Shown one piece after another: positions 1-8,435 of a DNA stretch of 64,000 bases. The position numbers and the translations under genes were made by a program. Each line of letters opens with the position of its first letter. Position 1 is the stretch's first letter. The stretch covers positions 124,001 through 188,000 of the forward strand of contig NZ_JAYKKJ010000002.1 in the NCBI RefSeq assembly GCF_035969385.1. The letters are read 5' to 3'. The notes below the pieces were generated by a model, which did not search any database, was not told the DNA's origin, and was given only the letters and a program-made list of their open reading frames with translations. This DNA is from SELP01 sp035969385. GTDB lineage: Bacteria > Pseudomonadota > Alphaproteobacteria > Rhodobacterales > Rhodobacteraceae.

Positions 1-237
1 GTGGGTCGCCCAGAAATCGGCGGCGCCTGTCGCGTTCATCACGTCAACCAGCCGCCCGGCGTACCAGATCATCCCCGCCTCGAAGAGCGCGACAATCAGG
101 CCTGTTAGCAACAGCCAGGGGACGATGCGCCGAAACGGGCGCATGGCTTCACGGTAGAAGGCCCACAACGTCGCGGGTGGCGTGCCGGAATCGCGTGCGG
201 AAAAAGGATCGACTAGATTTTCAAAGAAGCGGAACAT
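1..237 (-). CDS. ABC transporter permease/ATP-binding protein, N-terminal fragment
   Basis: Only the first 79 codons are inside the window; the gene runs off the left edge. The start is an ATG at 237 giving MFRFFENLVDPF. After a short cytoplasmic stretch and a basic segment (residues 28-37), residues 39-58 form a hydrophobic helix (PWLLLTGLIVALFEAGMIWY), followed by a GRLVDVMN segment. This arrangement resembles the first membrane helix of exporter-type ABC half-transporters that carry a fused ATPase. The ATPase motifs lie outside the window, so the family call rests on N-terminal resemblance only and the substrate cannot be inferred. Confidence 0.6.
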   Translation of the reverse strand, partial: MFRFFENLVDPFSARDSGTPPATLWAFYREAMRPFRRIVPWLLLTGLIVALFEAGMIWYAGRLVDVMNATGAADFWATH

Positions 238-416
238 CGGAGGGGCCTTTCAAGCCACTGGAAATCACTATGGGTGAGGCGGTGTGTCTGCTGACCAGAC
301 CGCCCAAACGGGACCAGACTGATCAAATCAGACGTGGATCAATCCCGTTTCGCATAGTGCAATCCTCCGTTGTGCTACTTGTCCTTACCCCGGCAATTGC
401 CGTCTGTCATCCGTTT

Positions 417-1583
417 TTATCGGAAGGTCAGCAATTCATCGCGGGTCATCCGGAACCCCGATGCGACCCAGCGGTCTTCCAGATCACGCAGCGCTGCGCC
501 GAGTGCTGGCCCGGAGACACCCGGCATCAGGTCAGCGGCGGCGATAGGAAATCTCGCCTCTGACCCCATCCGAGCTTGTTCAAGTTCATCCTGCGTTGCA
601 GTCCGGTTTTCCATCACGGCCCGCAAAAGCAGCGCGTCGGTCGCGGCCTCAACCCCGTGCCGATAGCCCAGTTCCGCAGGTCTTCCTCCGCTCTCAAGCG
701 CGTTGCGCACCCGGTCGACCTCGCGAACTTCCGCCTTCGACAGCCGCAGACGGTCATCCGCATCCTCGCCCCCCAGCGCAACAAAGCGACGGATCAGGCC
801 GGGGCAAAACCCGGCCTCCTCTTCCACATGGACCAGCACCGGGATCTGCGCAGCAGAGGCCCCGGGCAAAAGCCGCATCAACACCCCGCATCGGGCCATG
901 GATGCAAGGGCCGGGCCCGGATCGGGTGCCTGCAGCAGCTTGCGGATTTCATGCCCGATCCGTTCGCGTGACAGGGTCTCGACCCCTTCCGCCAGCTCGG
1001 CACACGCGGCCAGACCATCAGGGTCCAGCCCCTCGGAAGGATCGCCATACCAGGCGTAGAACCGAAAAAACCGCAGAATCCGCAGATAATCCTCGCGGAT
1101 GCGGTCGAACGGATCTCCGATGAACCGGATGCGGCGGGCCAGAAGGTCGGGCAACCCTCCAAGCGGATCGACCACCCGGCCATCCGGTCCGGCGTAAAGC
1201 GCGTTGATCGTCAGATCGCGCCGCGCGGCATCTTCTTCGATAGTGTCGGCAAAGGCGACGACAGCCCGCCTCCCGTCGGTCGCCACGTCCCGCCGATAGG
1301 TGGTGATTTCATAGGGGATGTGATCGACCACGACCGTCACGGTTCCGTGGTCAATGCCTGTGGGAACGGCCGTCAGCCCCTTGTCCTGCGCCAGCGAAAG
1401 CACCTGTTCCGGACGCGCGTTGGTGGAAATATCCAGATCGGCCACGGGTTCATCCAAAATCGCGTTGCGGACGCAGCCGCCAACGAACCACGCATCATAT
1501 CCCGTGTCCGTCAGCATCGCACAAACCCGGCGCGCGCCGTCAGAGGTCAACCAATCCGCTTCGATCCGGAGGGCTTCTGTCAT
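417..1583 (-). CDS. cca: CCA-adding tRNA nucleotidyltransferase
   Basis: The 388-residue protein belongs to the class II poly(A) polymerase/CCA-adding family, which builds or repairs the 3' CCA end of tRNA. Near the N terminus it has the nucleotidyltransferase signature VGGCVRN followed by the metal-binding pair in ADLDIS. The RRDLTINALY motif and a DPLGG segment follow, then an RILRFFRFYAWYG helix typical of the neck domain. The start is the ATG at 1583, which overlaps the stop of the upstream NUDIX gene by 4 bp (ATGA), so the two are probably translationally coupled. The longer reading frame upstream lies inside the NUDIX gene and was not used. The family role is established; substrate specificity is inferred from similarity. 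Confidence 0.9.
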   Translation of the reverse strand: MTEALRIEADWLTSDGARRVCAMLTDTGYDAWFVGGCVRNAILDEPVADLDISTNARPEQVLSLAQDKGLTAVPTGIDHGTVTVVVDHIPYEITTYRRDVATDGRRAVVAFADTIEEDAARRDLTINALYAGPDGRVVDPLGGLPDLLARRIRFIGDPFDRIREDYLRILRFFRFYAWYGDPSEGLDPDGLAACAELAEGVETLSRERIGHEIRKLLQAPDPGPALASMARCGVLMRLLPGASAAQIPVLVHVEEEAGFCPGLIRRFVALGGEDADDRLRLSKAEVREVDRVRNALESGGRPAELGYRHGVEAATDALLLRAVMENRTATQDELEQARMGSEARFPIAAADLMPGVSGPALGAALRDLEDRWVASGFRMTRDELLTFR

Positions 1584-2176
1584 CGCGTCAACCTGTCCGC
1601 CAGACCCCGCAGGATGCGCGCGGTCGCGCCCCAGATATAATAGGGGCCAAATGGCGCGGTGAAATAGTACCGCTTCCGACCCTGCCAACGCCGACCTTCA
1701 ACGCGAAAATTCATCGGGTCGGCAAGATGCGCGAACGGGACCCGAAACACCTCTTCAACCTCGCCAGCCTCTGGCCGGAAAGATGGCGCGCCGTGGACCA
1801 GTCCGACGATCGGCGTGACCGTAAAACTGGTCACCGTCTCATGGGTTGGCAGCGCACCCAAGACTTCGACCATGTCTCGCGACAGGCCAATCTCCTCTTC
1901 CGCCTCGCGCAGGGCGGTGTCCGCAAGGGTGGCATCGGTCGGGTCCTGCTTTCCTCCGGGAAAGGCGATCTGCCCGGGATGGTGTTTCAACCGGGCAGAG
2001 CGCTTGGTCAGAACGATGTCGTTCCCTTCAGCCATCACAGGGACAAGAACCGCCGCGGGGCGCAGCACCCGATTGGGCGGAAGGGCGACGTCGGGATTCA
2101 GATCGAAATCCGACGACGCGCCGTCGTTCCGGGTCAATGCGGCCAGAAGCCTGTCCCTGATCTCAGTTTCCGTCAT
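1580..2176 (-). CDS. NUDIX hydrolase, CoA pyrophosphatase type
   Basis: The protein has 198 residues and carries a complete NUDIX box (GGKQDP, then REAEEEIGL). Just upstream of the box is the segment LTKRSARLKHHPGQIAFPGG, which fits the extra signature of the CoA-hydrolysing NUDIX subfamily that splits CoA into 4'-phosphopantetheine and 3',5'-ADP. The start is the ATG at 2176, which overlaps the 3' end of hslO by 14 bp. The stop overlaps the cca start by 4 bp, giving the operon order hslO-NUDIX-cca. Subfamily assignment comes from motif reading; the true substrate is inferred. Confidence 0.85.
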   Translation of the reverse strand: MTETEIRDRLLAALTRNDGASSDFDLNPDVALPPNRVLRPAAVLVPVMAEGNDIVLTKRSARLKHHPGQIAFPGGKQDPTDATLADTALREAEEEIGLSRDMVEVLGALPTHETVTSFTVTPIVGLVHGAPSFRPEAGEVEEVFRVPFAHLADPMNFRVEGRRWQGRKRYYFTAPFGPYYIWGATARILRGLADRLTR

Positions 2177-3164
2177 CCGGGCCTTTCGTCGCCTCGAACC
2201 CAAGGGTGGTCGGGTCGAATTCGTAATGCGCGCCGCAAAACTGGCAATCGGCGGTCACGATACCATCGTCGGTGGTCATATGGGCAATGTCCTTGGCCGA
2301 ATAGATCGACAGGCTTTCCCGAACGCGGTCCGCCGAACAGGAACATCCGAACTTGACCGGTTGGGCATCAAAGACCCTCGGCGCTTCCTCATGGAACAGC
2401 CGGACAAGCAGATCCGTCGGCTGCACCGTCGGTCCGATCAGCTCAAGATCCTCGACTGTATCCAAAAGCACGTTCGCCCGGGTCCAGCTTTCAGTCTCAT
2501 CCGTGTTCAGCATATCTTCGGCCTGCAACAGCCCGTCTTCGCCGCTGCCCCCGTCCGAGGCGACAAAGGGCGATGCTTTGGGCATGTGCTGCAACATCAC
2601 GCCACCGGCGCGCCAATGTTCCGCCTCGCCCGGCATCTGCGACCGCCCATAGGACAAGGAAAACCGGGTCGGAAGCTGTTCCGATTGCGCGAAATAGGTT
2701 TCCGCGCAGGCCAGAAGCGACCCGCCCGAAATCGGCGTGATCCCCTGATAGGGGGTCATGCCCTTGCCCTGGTCGATCAGGATCGCGAAATACCCCTTGC
2801 CGACCTGAGTGAACGGGTCCGCCCCCGGCTCCAGCCGATCCGCGTCAAAGCTGGCGTAGGCCCGGACGCGGGCGGCCGCGCCGTCTTCGGTGGGGCCGTA
2901 GTAATCGGTTGCGATCAAACGGATGGGCCCGTCACCGCGCACCTGCAGCGACAGCTTCCAACGCAGTTTTACCGTCTGCCCAATTAGCGCGGTCAGCAAA
3001 GCCATCTCAGCCACAAGCGCTTCGACTTCAGGCGGATAGTCATGTTGCGCAAGGATCTGATCCAGAACCCCATCAAGCCGGGCCACCCGGCCCCGAATGT
3101 CGGACCGGTCCAGTTGAAACGGCAGGACGGTGTCGTCCCAGGCGATCTGGCTGCCAAGGGTCAT
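2163..3164 (-). CDS. hslO: Hsp33 redox-regulated chaperone
   Basis: The 333-residue protein is a cytoplasmic holdase activated by oxidation. The C terminus contains the two zinc-binding cysteine pairs, CSC (in FGCSCSADRV) and CQFC, which form the redox switch in this family. The start is the ATG at 3164 (MTLGSQIAW), preceded by an AAGGAAGAG ribosome binding site. A longer frame to 3311 has no such site and an N terminus unlike the family. It is the first gene of the hslO-NUDIX-cca set. The 239-bp gap to the divergent secreted-protein gene should hold both promoters. Confidence 0.93.
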   Translation of the reverse strand: MTLGSQIAWDDTVLPFQLDRSDIRGRVARLDGVLDQILAQHDYPPEVEALVAEMALLTALIGQTVKLRWKLSLQVRGDGPIRLIATDYYGPTEDGAAARVRAYASFDADRLEPGADPFTQVGKGYFAILIDQGKGMTPYQGITPISGGSLLACAETYFAQSEQLPTRFSLSYGRSQMPGEAEHWRAGGVMLQHMPKASPFVASDGGSGEDGLLQAEDMLNTDETESWTRANVLLDTVEDLELIGPTVQPTDLLVRLFHEEAPRVFDAQPVKFGCSCSADRVRESLSIYSAKDIAHMTTDDGIVTADCQFCGAHYEFDPTTLGFEATKGPDDGN

Positions 3165-3403
3165 CGGCTCTTCCTTGTTGTGCGGGAGTGGAATACCGCG
3201 CCGATATAGGTCCGACAAGTCGCGGGTCCAAGGTCCATTTTCGAAAGAAAAGGGCAGAAGGTTGCCAAAGGTCAGGTATATTTGGCGAAATCCCGCGAAT
3301 TGTGGCGACACCCGAGCATTAACCTAGATTCGCCGCAATTTGTCCTTTTTCTGGTGCCAAAGACCAAAGCAGCCACCTGCCAACCGAGACATTCGAGGAT
3401 GCC

Positions 3404-4120
3404 ATGACCGCTCGCAAAATGCTTTCCGCCGCCCTGTGCGCCACTCTTTCGCTGACCGCCCTAAGTACGGTCACCCTGTTCACGACCGCCGACACGGCCT
3501 TTGCTGCCGGCCGGGGAAACGGAAACGGGAATGGAAACTCCAACCGCGGCCGCGACCGGGATCGCACCAACCGTGGGTCCGAACAGCGTGGCAACAGCCA
3601 GAACACGGGCCGCCCCGAGAACCCCGGCGCAAACGGCAACGGCGCGATTGCCCGCGAACTGCGCAACCTGAACGCTATGTGCGCCAATGAAAATGCAATG
3701 GCGAACGCCAGCGCGAACAGCAACGTCGGCCGCATCAGCACCTTCTATGTCGCCAAAGCCGAAGCAGATACCGCCCGCGACGCCCTGTCGCCGGAACTGT
3801 CGGCGCTGAGCGATGAAGAACTTGCCGATCAGGTTGCCGTGATCGACGCCACGATCACGCAGAACACTGGTGCGATCACCGATCTTCAGGGCCAGCTGGC
3901 CGGGCTGGACCCGACCACCCAGCAGACCGAGATCGACGCGATCAACGGTCAGATTTCCACCCTGCAGCAGGCCAACCTGTCGCTTGAGGCCGACAAGACC
4001 GCAATCGACCAGTATCTGGTTCTTGCGGATGCAAAGAGCGTTGCGCTGAACGACGCCACTGGCGGCCGCGAGCTTTCGCCCGAAGCACTCGCAGTTTTTG
4101 AAGCCGGGTGCCAGAAGTAA
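3404..4120 (+). CDS. secreted coiled-coil protein of unknown function
   Basis: I do not recognise a named family. The 238-residue product starts with a clear Sec signal peptide (basic MTARK, hydrophobic core, predicted cleavage after AFA at residue 34). A low-complexity stretch rich in Gly, Asn and Arg follows (residues about 36-75, GNGNGNGNSNRGRDRDRTNR). Then come an Asn/Ala-rich linker and a long helical segment with coiled-coil character (about 105-215, with repeated Q-x-x-L and I-D-x-x-x-x patterns). Two cysteines are present, one in MCANE and one near the C terminus. The gene stands alone and is followed by a strong hairpin terminator, so it is a single transcription unit. A periplasmic or cell-surface location is inferred. 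Confidence 0.8.
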   Translation: MTARKMLSAALCATLSLTALSTVTLFTTADTAFAAGRGNGNGNGNSNRGRDRDRTNRGSEQRGNSQNTGRPENPGANGNGAIARELRNLNAMCANENAMANASANSNVGRISTFYVAKAEADTARDALSPELSALSDEELADQVAVIDATITQNTGAITDLQGQLAGLDPTTQQTEIDAINGQISTLQQANLSLEADKTAIDQYLVLADAKSVALNDATGGRELSPEALAVFEAGCQK

Positions 4121-4146
4121 GAACCGGCCCCTCCCGGGCTCATGAA

Positions 4147-4177
4147 GGGCAGGCGCACTCGTTGCGCCTGCCCTTTT
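4147..4177 (+). terminator. Rho-independent terminator of the secreted-protein gene
   Basis: An 11-bp perfect stem (GGGCAGGCGCA pairing with TGCGCCTGCCC) with a 5-nt loop is followed directly by TTTT. It lies 27 bp after the stop codon of the secreted coiled-coil protein gene. Confidence 0.85.
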
Positions 4178-4250
4178 GATTTGCGTGCGACTTGCCAACT
4201 TTTTCGCCGGATGCCATTCCGGTGGCCGGGAAATTCTGACGGAACCAATC

Positions 4251-4688
4251 ATGATCCGAAGATACGGAGAGCCGGTTGTCGCAGGGCAAGATTATCGTAT
4301 CCGGCCCGGTGTATACGTGATGCTGCCGCGCGGGGGCGACATTCTCTGCACCTTTCAGGCGGGACAGTTCAACGAATTCCAGCTTCCCGGTGGCGGGATC
4401 GACCCCGGCGAACACCCGATCCCGGCGCTTCATCGAGAGGTTCTGGAAGAAACCGGTTGGCGAATTGCCGAACCGTTGCGCGTCGGGGCCTACCGCCGGT
4501 TCTGTTACATGCCGGAATATGACAGATGGGCGGAAAAGCTGTGCCACATCTATCTGGCGCGCCCGGTCCTTCGCCTTGGTGATCCTGTCGAAAAGGATCA
4601 CACGGCCGTCTGGCTACCGATCGCAGAGGCGGCGCACCTGATCGCCAGCCCGGGTGACCGCGCCTTTGTCAATGCCTTGACCCAATAG
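4251..4688 (+). CDS. NUDIX hydrolase of unknown substrate
   Basis: The 145-residue protein has one NUDIX domain with a full box: GGGIDPGEHP, then REVLEETGW. It is distinct from the CoA-type NUDIX protein earlier in the window because it lacks the extra upstream signature. The start is the ATG at 4251 (MIRRYGEP), with a GGA element 8 bp upstream; the longer frame from 4176 would begin inside the terminator region. The gene appears monocistronic, lying between the hairpin terminator upstream and a symmetric hairpin downstream. NUDIX proteins cleave nucleoside diphosphates linked to another moiety; the substrate here cannot be read from sequence. Confidence 0.85.
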   Translation: MIRRYGEPVVAGQDYRIRPGVYVMLPRGGDILCTFQAGQFNEFQLPGGGIDPGEHPIPALHREVLEETGWRIAEPLRVGAYRRFCYMPEYDRWAEKLCHIYLARPVLRLGDPVEKDHTAVWLPIAEAAHLIASPGDRAFVNALTQ

Positions 4689-4690
4689 GA

Positions 4691-4714
4691 ATGCGCGCCC
4701 GATTGGGCGCGCAT
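4691..4714. terminator. symmetric hairpin between convergent genes
   Basis: A perfect 10-bp stem (ATGCGCGCCC / GGGCGCGCAT) with a 4-nt loop lies between the stops of the NUDIX gene and the convergent membrane-protein gene. There is no T-run on either strand, so it may act as a weak or bidirectional terminator or as a 3'-end protecting hairpin. Confidence 0.5.
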
Positions 4715-4735
4715 CAATCCTGACCACCAAACCGA

Positions 4736-5536
4736 TCAGTCGATCAGAGGTCGACCTTCGACGACATGTCCATAAAGGGTGGTCAAAAGGCTTGCACCGA
4801 CCATCAGCGTAACCCAGGTCACCCCAAGGTTGAGGATCGCACCGATGATCGGAATCCCGGCCGAAACCAACGAAACCACAAGCGTCGCCACCACGTTGAG
4901 CGCCACGATGATAAGTGTTGTCTTGAAAATCGTTCCGGACAGGGCCGCGGTCGCTCTCCAACCTTCGCCGATCTTCATCGGCTTCCCGATCGCAGTCCCC
5001 GGAAGGACAATCGCGGTCCGGAACCAGATCCACGACAGAATTGCGCCAATGATTAGGCCCACGATGGCTCCGACCACCATCGCACCACCCATTCCGCCGC
5101 CGCCCATCGACACGCCCGCGCCCAAAAGCCCGATAACGAAAACCAGCGGGATGGAAACCAGACCAATAAGCAGGCCGATCAGGATCGACTTGCCAATGTA
5201 GCTCCAGATCGGGCGGCCCGAGATGGCAGGAACCGACGCGGGATATTCTTCCAGCAGAACATAGCGGTGCCAAGTCACGGCAATCCAGCCGAAGACGAAT
5301 ACATACACGACAATGATCAGGAGAAGGCCGAGATAAGCGCTGGCCGGGGGGGTCATCATCATCATCTGTGCCGGATCACCGCTACCCGACACCATGGACA
5401 AGGGCATCTTGAAGACGACTACCGCGATCAGGATCGCGGCAACCGCCACCAGGATCGGGACCAGTGACGCCTTGATCGCGTCCGACAGGTTCCCGAAAAC
5501 CATTGAAAATGCGTGCTTAACAATTTGCCAACTCAT
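4736..5536 (-). CDS. polytopic inner-membrane protein of unknown function
   Basis: The 266-residue product is strongly hydrophobic, with about six predicted membrane segments (roughly residues 25-48, 70-93, 110-138, 147-170, 190-225 and 230-255). Unusual features are a MMMM run near residue 60 and a glycine-rich hinge (GGGGMGGAM) before the fourth segment. The start is the ATG at 5536 (MSWQIVKHAF), with GGAG about 10 bp upstream; the GTG at 5551 would overlap that site. I see no enzymatic motif. The gene stands alone between two oppositely oriented units, facing argG across a 132-bp divergent promoter region. Confidence 0.75.
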   Translation of the reverse strand: MSWQIVKHAFSMVFGNLSDAIKASLVPILVAVAAILIAVVVFKMPLSMVSGSGDPAQMMMMTPPASAYLGLLLIIVVYVFVFGWIAVTWHRYVLLEEYPASVPAISGRPIWSYIGKSILIGLLIGLVSIPLVFVIGLLGAGVSMGGGGMGGAMVVGAIVGLIIGAILSWIWFRTAIVLPGTAIGKPMKIGEGWRATAALSGTIFKTTLIIVALNVVATLVVSLVSAGIPIIGAILNLGVTWVTLMVGASLLTTLYGHVVEGRPLID

Positions 5537-5668
5537 GGTCAAAATCTCCACTAACCCAAAATTTCCCGAACAGTTGCATTGGCCCCTTTGCAGGTCAATC
5601 CGCTTTGCTTGCAGGCAGGTGAAAAAACCCGTATTTCGCCCCGGACTGTAAGACGAAGGAACGCGGAA

Positions 5669-6892
5669 ATGTCTGCCCCCAAGAAAGTCGTGCTTGCCTA
5701 TTCAGGCGGCCTTGATACCTCGATCATCCTCAAGTGGCTGCAAACCGAATACGGCTGTGAGGTTGTCACCTTTACCGCCGACCTTGGTCAGGGCGAGGAA
5801 CTGGAGCCCGCACGCAAAAAGGCCGAGCTTCTGGGGATCAAGCCAGAGAACATCTACATCGAAGATGTGCGCGAGGAATTCGTGCGCGATTTCGTCTTCC
5901 CGATGTTCCGCGCCAATGCAGTCTATGAGGGGCTCTATCTACTCGGCACCTCTATCGCCCGTCCGCTGATTTCCAAGCGTCTGGTCGAAATCGCCCATGA
6001 AACCGGGGCAGATGCGGTCGCCCACGGCGCCACTGGCAAGGGCAACGATCAGGTTCGTTTCGAACTGTCTGCCTATGCGCTCGACCCGAATATCAAGGTC
6101 ATCGCGCCCTGGCGGGAATGGGATTTGTCCTCGCGCACGAAGCTTCTGGCCTTTGCCGAGGAAAACCAGATTCCGATTGCCAAGGACAAACGCGGCGAGG
6201 CCCCGTTCAGCGTGGACGCCAACCTTCTGCACACCTCCTCCGAGGGGAAGGTTCTGGAAGATCCCGCCGAAATGGCACCCGATTACGTCTACCAGCGCAC
6301 GGTCAGCCCCGAGGACGCGCCGGATTCGCCCGAGTATGTCGAGATCGGCTTTGAAAAAGGCGATGCGGTCTCCATCAACGGCGAGGCAATGTCGCCCGCC
6401 ACGATCCTGACCAAGCTGAACGAACTCGGCGGCAAGCACGGCATCGGACGGCTGGATTTCGTCGAAAACCGATTTGTCGGCATGAAATCCCGCGGTATCT
6501 ATGAAACCCCGGGCGGCACGGTCCTGCTCGAGGCCCATCGCGGCATCGAACAGATCACGCTGGACAGCGGCGCGGGCCACCTCAAGGACAGCCTGATGCC
6601 CCGCTATGCCGAGCTGATCTACAACGGTTTCTGGTTCTCGCCGGAACGGGAAATGCTGCAGGCGGCCATCGACAAGAGCCAGGAACACGTGACCGGCACG
6701 GTTCGCCTGAAGCTCTACAAGGGTTCGGTGAACTGCGTTGGCCGCTGGTCCGACCACTCGCTCTACTCAGAGGCGCATGTGACCTTTGAAGACGACGCCG
6801 GTGCCTACGATCAGAAAGACGCCGCCGGCTTCATCCAGCTGAACGCGCTGCGGCTAAAGCTGCTCGCCGCGCGGAACAACCGGCTGAAGTAA
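5669..6892 (+). CDS. argG: argininosuccinate synthase
   Basis: The 407-residue enzyme joins citrulline and aspartate with ATP in the penultimate step of arginine synthesis. The N-terminal ATP-binding loop AYSGGLDTS is intact, and later segments such as GATGKGNDQVRFE and SDHSLYSEAHVTF match the family. The start is the ATG at 5669 (MSAPKKVVLAYSGG) with GAAGGA upstream; the longer frame from 5579 includes non-conserved residues. The stop codon overlaps the ATG of a GNAT acetyltransferase by one base, so the two are probably cotranscribed. The length is normal for the family. Confidence 0.97.
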   Translation: MSAPKKVVLAYSGGLDTSIILKWLQTEYGCEVVTFTADLGQGEELEPARKKAELLGIKPENIYIEDVREEFVRDFVFPMFRANAVYEGLYLLGTSIARPLISKRLVEIAHETGADAVAHGATGKGNDQVRFELSAYALDPNIKVIAPWREWDLSSRTKLLAFAEENQIPIAKDKRGEAPFSVDANLLHTSSEGKVLEDPAEMAPDYVYQRTVSPEDAPDSPEYVEIGFEKGDAVSINGEAMSPATILTKLNELGGKHGIGRLDFVENRFVGMKSRGIYETPGGTVLLEAHRGIEQITLDSGAGHLKDSLMPRYAELIYNGFWFSPEREMLQAAIDKSQEHVTGTVRLKLYKGSVNCVGRWSDHSLYSEAHVTFEDDAGAYDQKDAAGFIQLNALRLKLLAARNNRLK

Positions 6893-7362
6893 TGGCCTTG
6901 GAACGGCGCCCGGTTGACCGAGGGTCGCTTCGGGCGCTGTTCCGCCTCAAGGTGCTGGAGAACCAGCAACCCCTTGTTGCACCTAATGAAATCACCATCG
7001 CGCAGCAGGCCTATGAACCGGCCTCTGCCGTTTGGGGGCTTTGGGATGGGGAGACGGCTGTCGGGTTGCTTGCGATGATCGACATGTCCAGATACCCCGA
7101 CCCGGAAGAAGCCGACGACCGCAAGTCTGCCTATATCTGGCGGCTGATGATCGGGGCGGATTATCAGGGCAAAGGCTATGGCCGCGCGGCGATTGCCGAG
7201 GCAGAAGTCGTCGCTCGGGAGTGGGGATTGTCCCGCCTGTCGTTGTCATTCGTGGACGTGGAGGACGGTGCCGAGGGGTTCTACCTAAGGAACGGGTTTG
7301 TTCGCACCGGGCATCTGATCGACGGCGAGGTGCAGATGGTGAAGATCCTGTCGGACACGTAA
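6892..7362 (+). CDS. GNAT family N-acetyltransferase
   Basis: The 156-residue protein has the GNAT fold signature. Motif A is visible as a beta strand (YIWRLMI) followed by the acetyl-CoA pyrophosphate-binding loop QGKGYGRAA at about residues 101-109, and motif B is seen near YLRNGF. The product resembles the spermidine/protein acetyltransferase-like branch, but the acceptor cannot be deduced. Its ATG shares one base with the argG stop (TAATG), which implies coupling with argG; no functional link to arginine synthesis is evident. Confidence 0.85.
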   Translation: MALERRPVDRGSLRALFRLKVLENQQPLVAPNEITIAQQAYEPASAVWGLWDGETAVGLLAMIDMSRYPDPEEADDRKSAYIWRLMIGADYQGKGYGRAAIAEAEVVAREWGLSRLSLSFVDVEDGAEGFYLRNGFVRTGHLIDGEVQMVKILSDT

Positions 7363-7385
7363 CCCCTTGATCACATGGACAATGT

Positions 7386-7673
7386 ATGACGATTGACGAC
7401 ATATTTTCGATGATGCAAGCGGGCGCGTCGAAAGTCACTTTCGAAGACCGGCTCAAGTTTGACTGTGGGGATGATGGCGTCATCCTGCTGTCGCAAGAGG
7501 GCGTCAGTCGCGTTGACACGGACGCGGATTGTACCATCAGGATCAGCGCCGATAATTTGGGTAAGCTATTGACTGGAAAGCTTAACCCGATGACCGGACT
7601 GGCCCTCGGCAAGCTCAGGATCAGCGGCAACCCCGCCGTTGCGATGAAGCTGGCGAGCCTGCTTAAAGGGTGA
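7386..7673 (+). CDS. stand-alone SCP2 sterol-binding domain protein
   Basis: The 95-residue protein consists almost entirely of an SCP2-like lipid-binding domain, seen in the run VILLSQEGVSRVDTDADCTI and in the ISADNLGKLLTGKLNP segment. The typical end of the domain follows (GKLRISGNPAVAMKL). Single-domain members in bacteria are thought to bind lipids or fatty acyl groups; the ligand is unknown here. The gene follows the GNAT gene by 23 bp on the same strand. Its 3' end overlaps the convergent sulfotransferase gene by 11 bp. Confidence 0.8.
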   Translation: MTIDDIFSMMQAGASKVTFEDRLKFDCGDDGVILLSQEGVSRVDTDADCTIRISADNLGKLLTGKLNPMTGLALGKLRISGNPAVAMKLASLLKG

Positions 7674-8367
7674 TCTTTTCCGCGGCGAGGGCTTCGTAAT
7701 ACGGTAGGGCCGCTGCGGCGAGGCGCGCGGCCTCTCCGGACAGGGTGGGAAGCGGGCCTTCCGCCCCGGCGAAACCCGTGGATTTGTGGATCGCGCCATA
7801 CCAGTGGCTGGCCCAGATGCCGTCCTCAGTGCGGCCACCGGCAGGCCAGTGCAGCGCAGCGGGATTCCAATCCAAACCTATGGTTTCACACAGTTTTTTC
7901 AGCATTCCTTCGGGGTTGTCGCGGATGTCGGAACTGTCGATCACCAGGCCAGGGAACCGTTTGAACAGCTCCAGATGTTGACGGTAGCCAATATCATCAA
8001 GGGTCGGGTTTTCCCGCTTGGCCGCATAGGAGGCGATCACGCGGGCGGGGTGCCGGATCAGGTGCACATTCACGCAGTCCCCCGCCCAATCGAGCGGGAA
8101 TCCATCGATCATGTGAAGCGGCATGTGCTTCATATACCAGTGTTTTTTCCCGTTCGGCACCGGACCAGCGCAGCGTGCGGCGACCTTTGCCGGATCGCTT
8201 TCATGGGTCGCGATGATCTTGTCCCGCATGGGGTGGTCAAGGCCCGTCGCCGCCAGATAGGGCGCATAGAACGGTTCGTCCCAGATGGCGAAATCATCGC
8301 GGGCGCCGAAGGAATACATCATTGCGGTCGACAGGTTTCGCGGCCCGCTCCACATCGCGATTTTCAT
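7663..8367 (-). CDS. sulfotransferase family protein
   Basis: The 234-residue protein begins with MKIAMWSGPRNLSTAMMYSF, which contains the PAPS 5'-phosphosulfate-binding loop typical of sulfotransferases. The middle segment HLIRHPARVIASY matches the 3'-phosphate-binding strand/helix. The start is the ATG at 8367. It is located 68 bp downstream of a class IV aminotransferase gene on the same strand, so the two probably form an operon. The sulfate acceptor is unknown, and the cytoplasmic location is inferred from the lack of a signal peptide. Confidence 0.75.
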   Translation of the reverse strand: MKIAMWSGPRNLSTAMMYSFGARDDFAIWDEPFYAPYLAATGLDHPMRDKIIATHESDPAKVAARCAGPVPNGKKHWYMKHMPLHMIDGFPLDWAGDCVNVHLIRHPARVIASYAAKRENPTLDDIGYRQHLELFKRFPGLVIDSSDIRDNPEGMLKKLCETIGLDWNPAALHWPAGGRTEDGIWASHWYGAIHKSTGFAGAEGPLPTLSGEAARLAAAALPYYEALAAEKITL

Positions 8368-8435
8368 GCTCTGCCTCCGAAGTTGTCCCGGTTTGTACAA
8401 TTACGACAGGTGGCAATGCCCGGTTTGTACATCGC

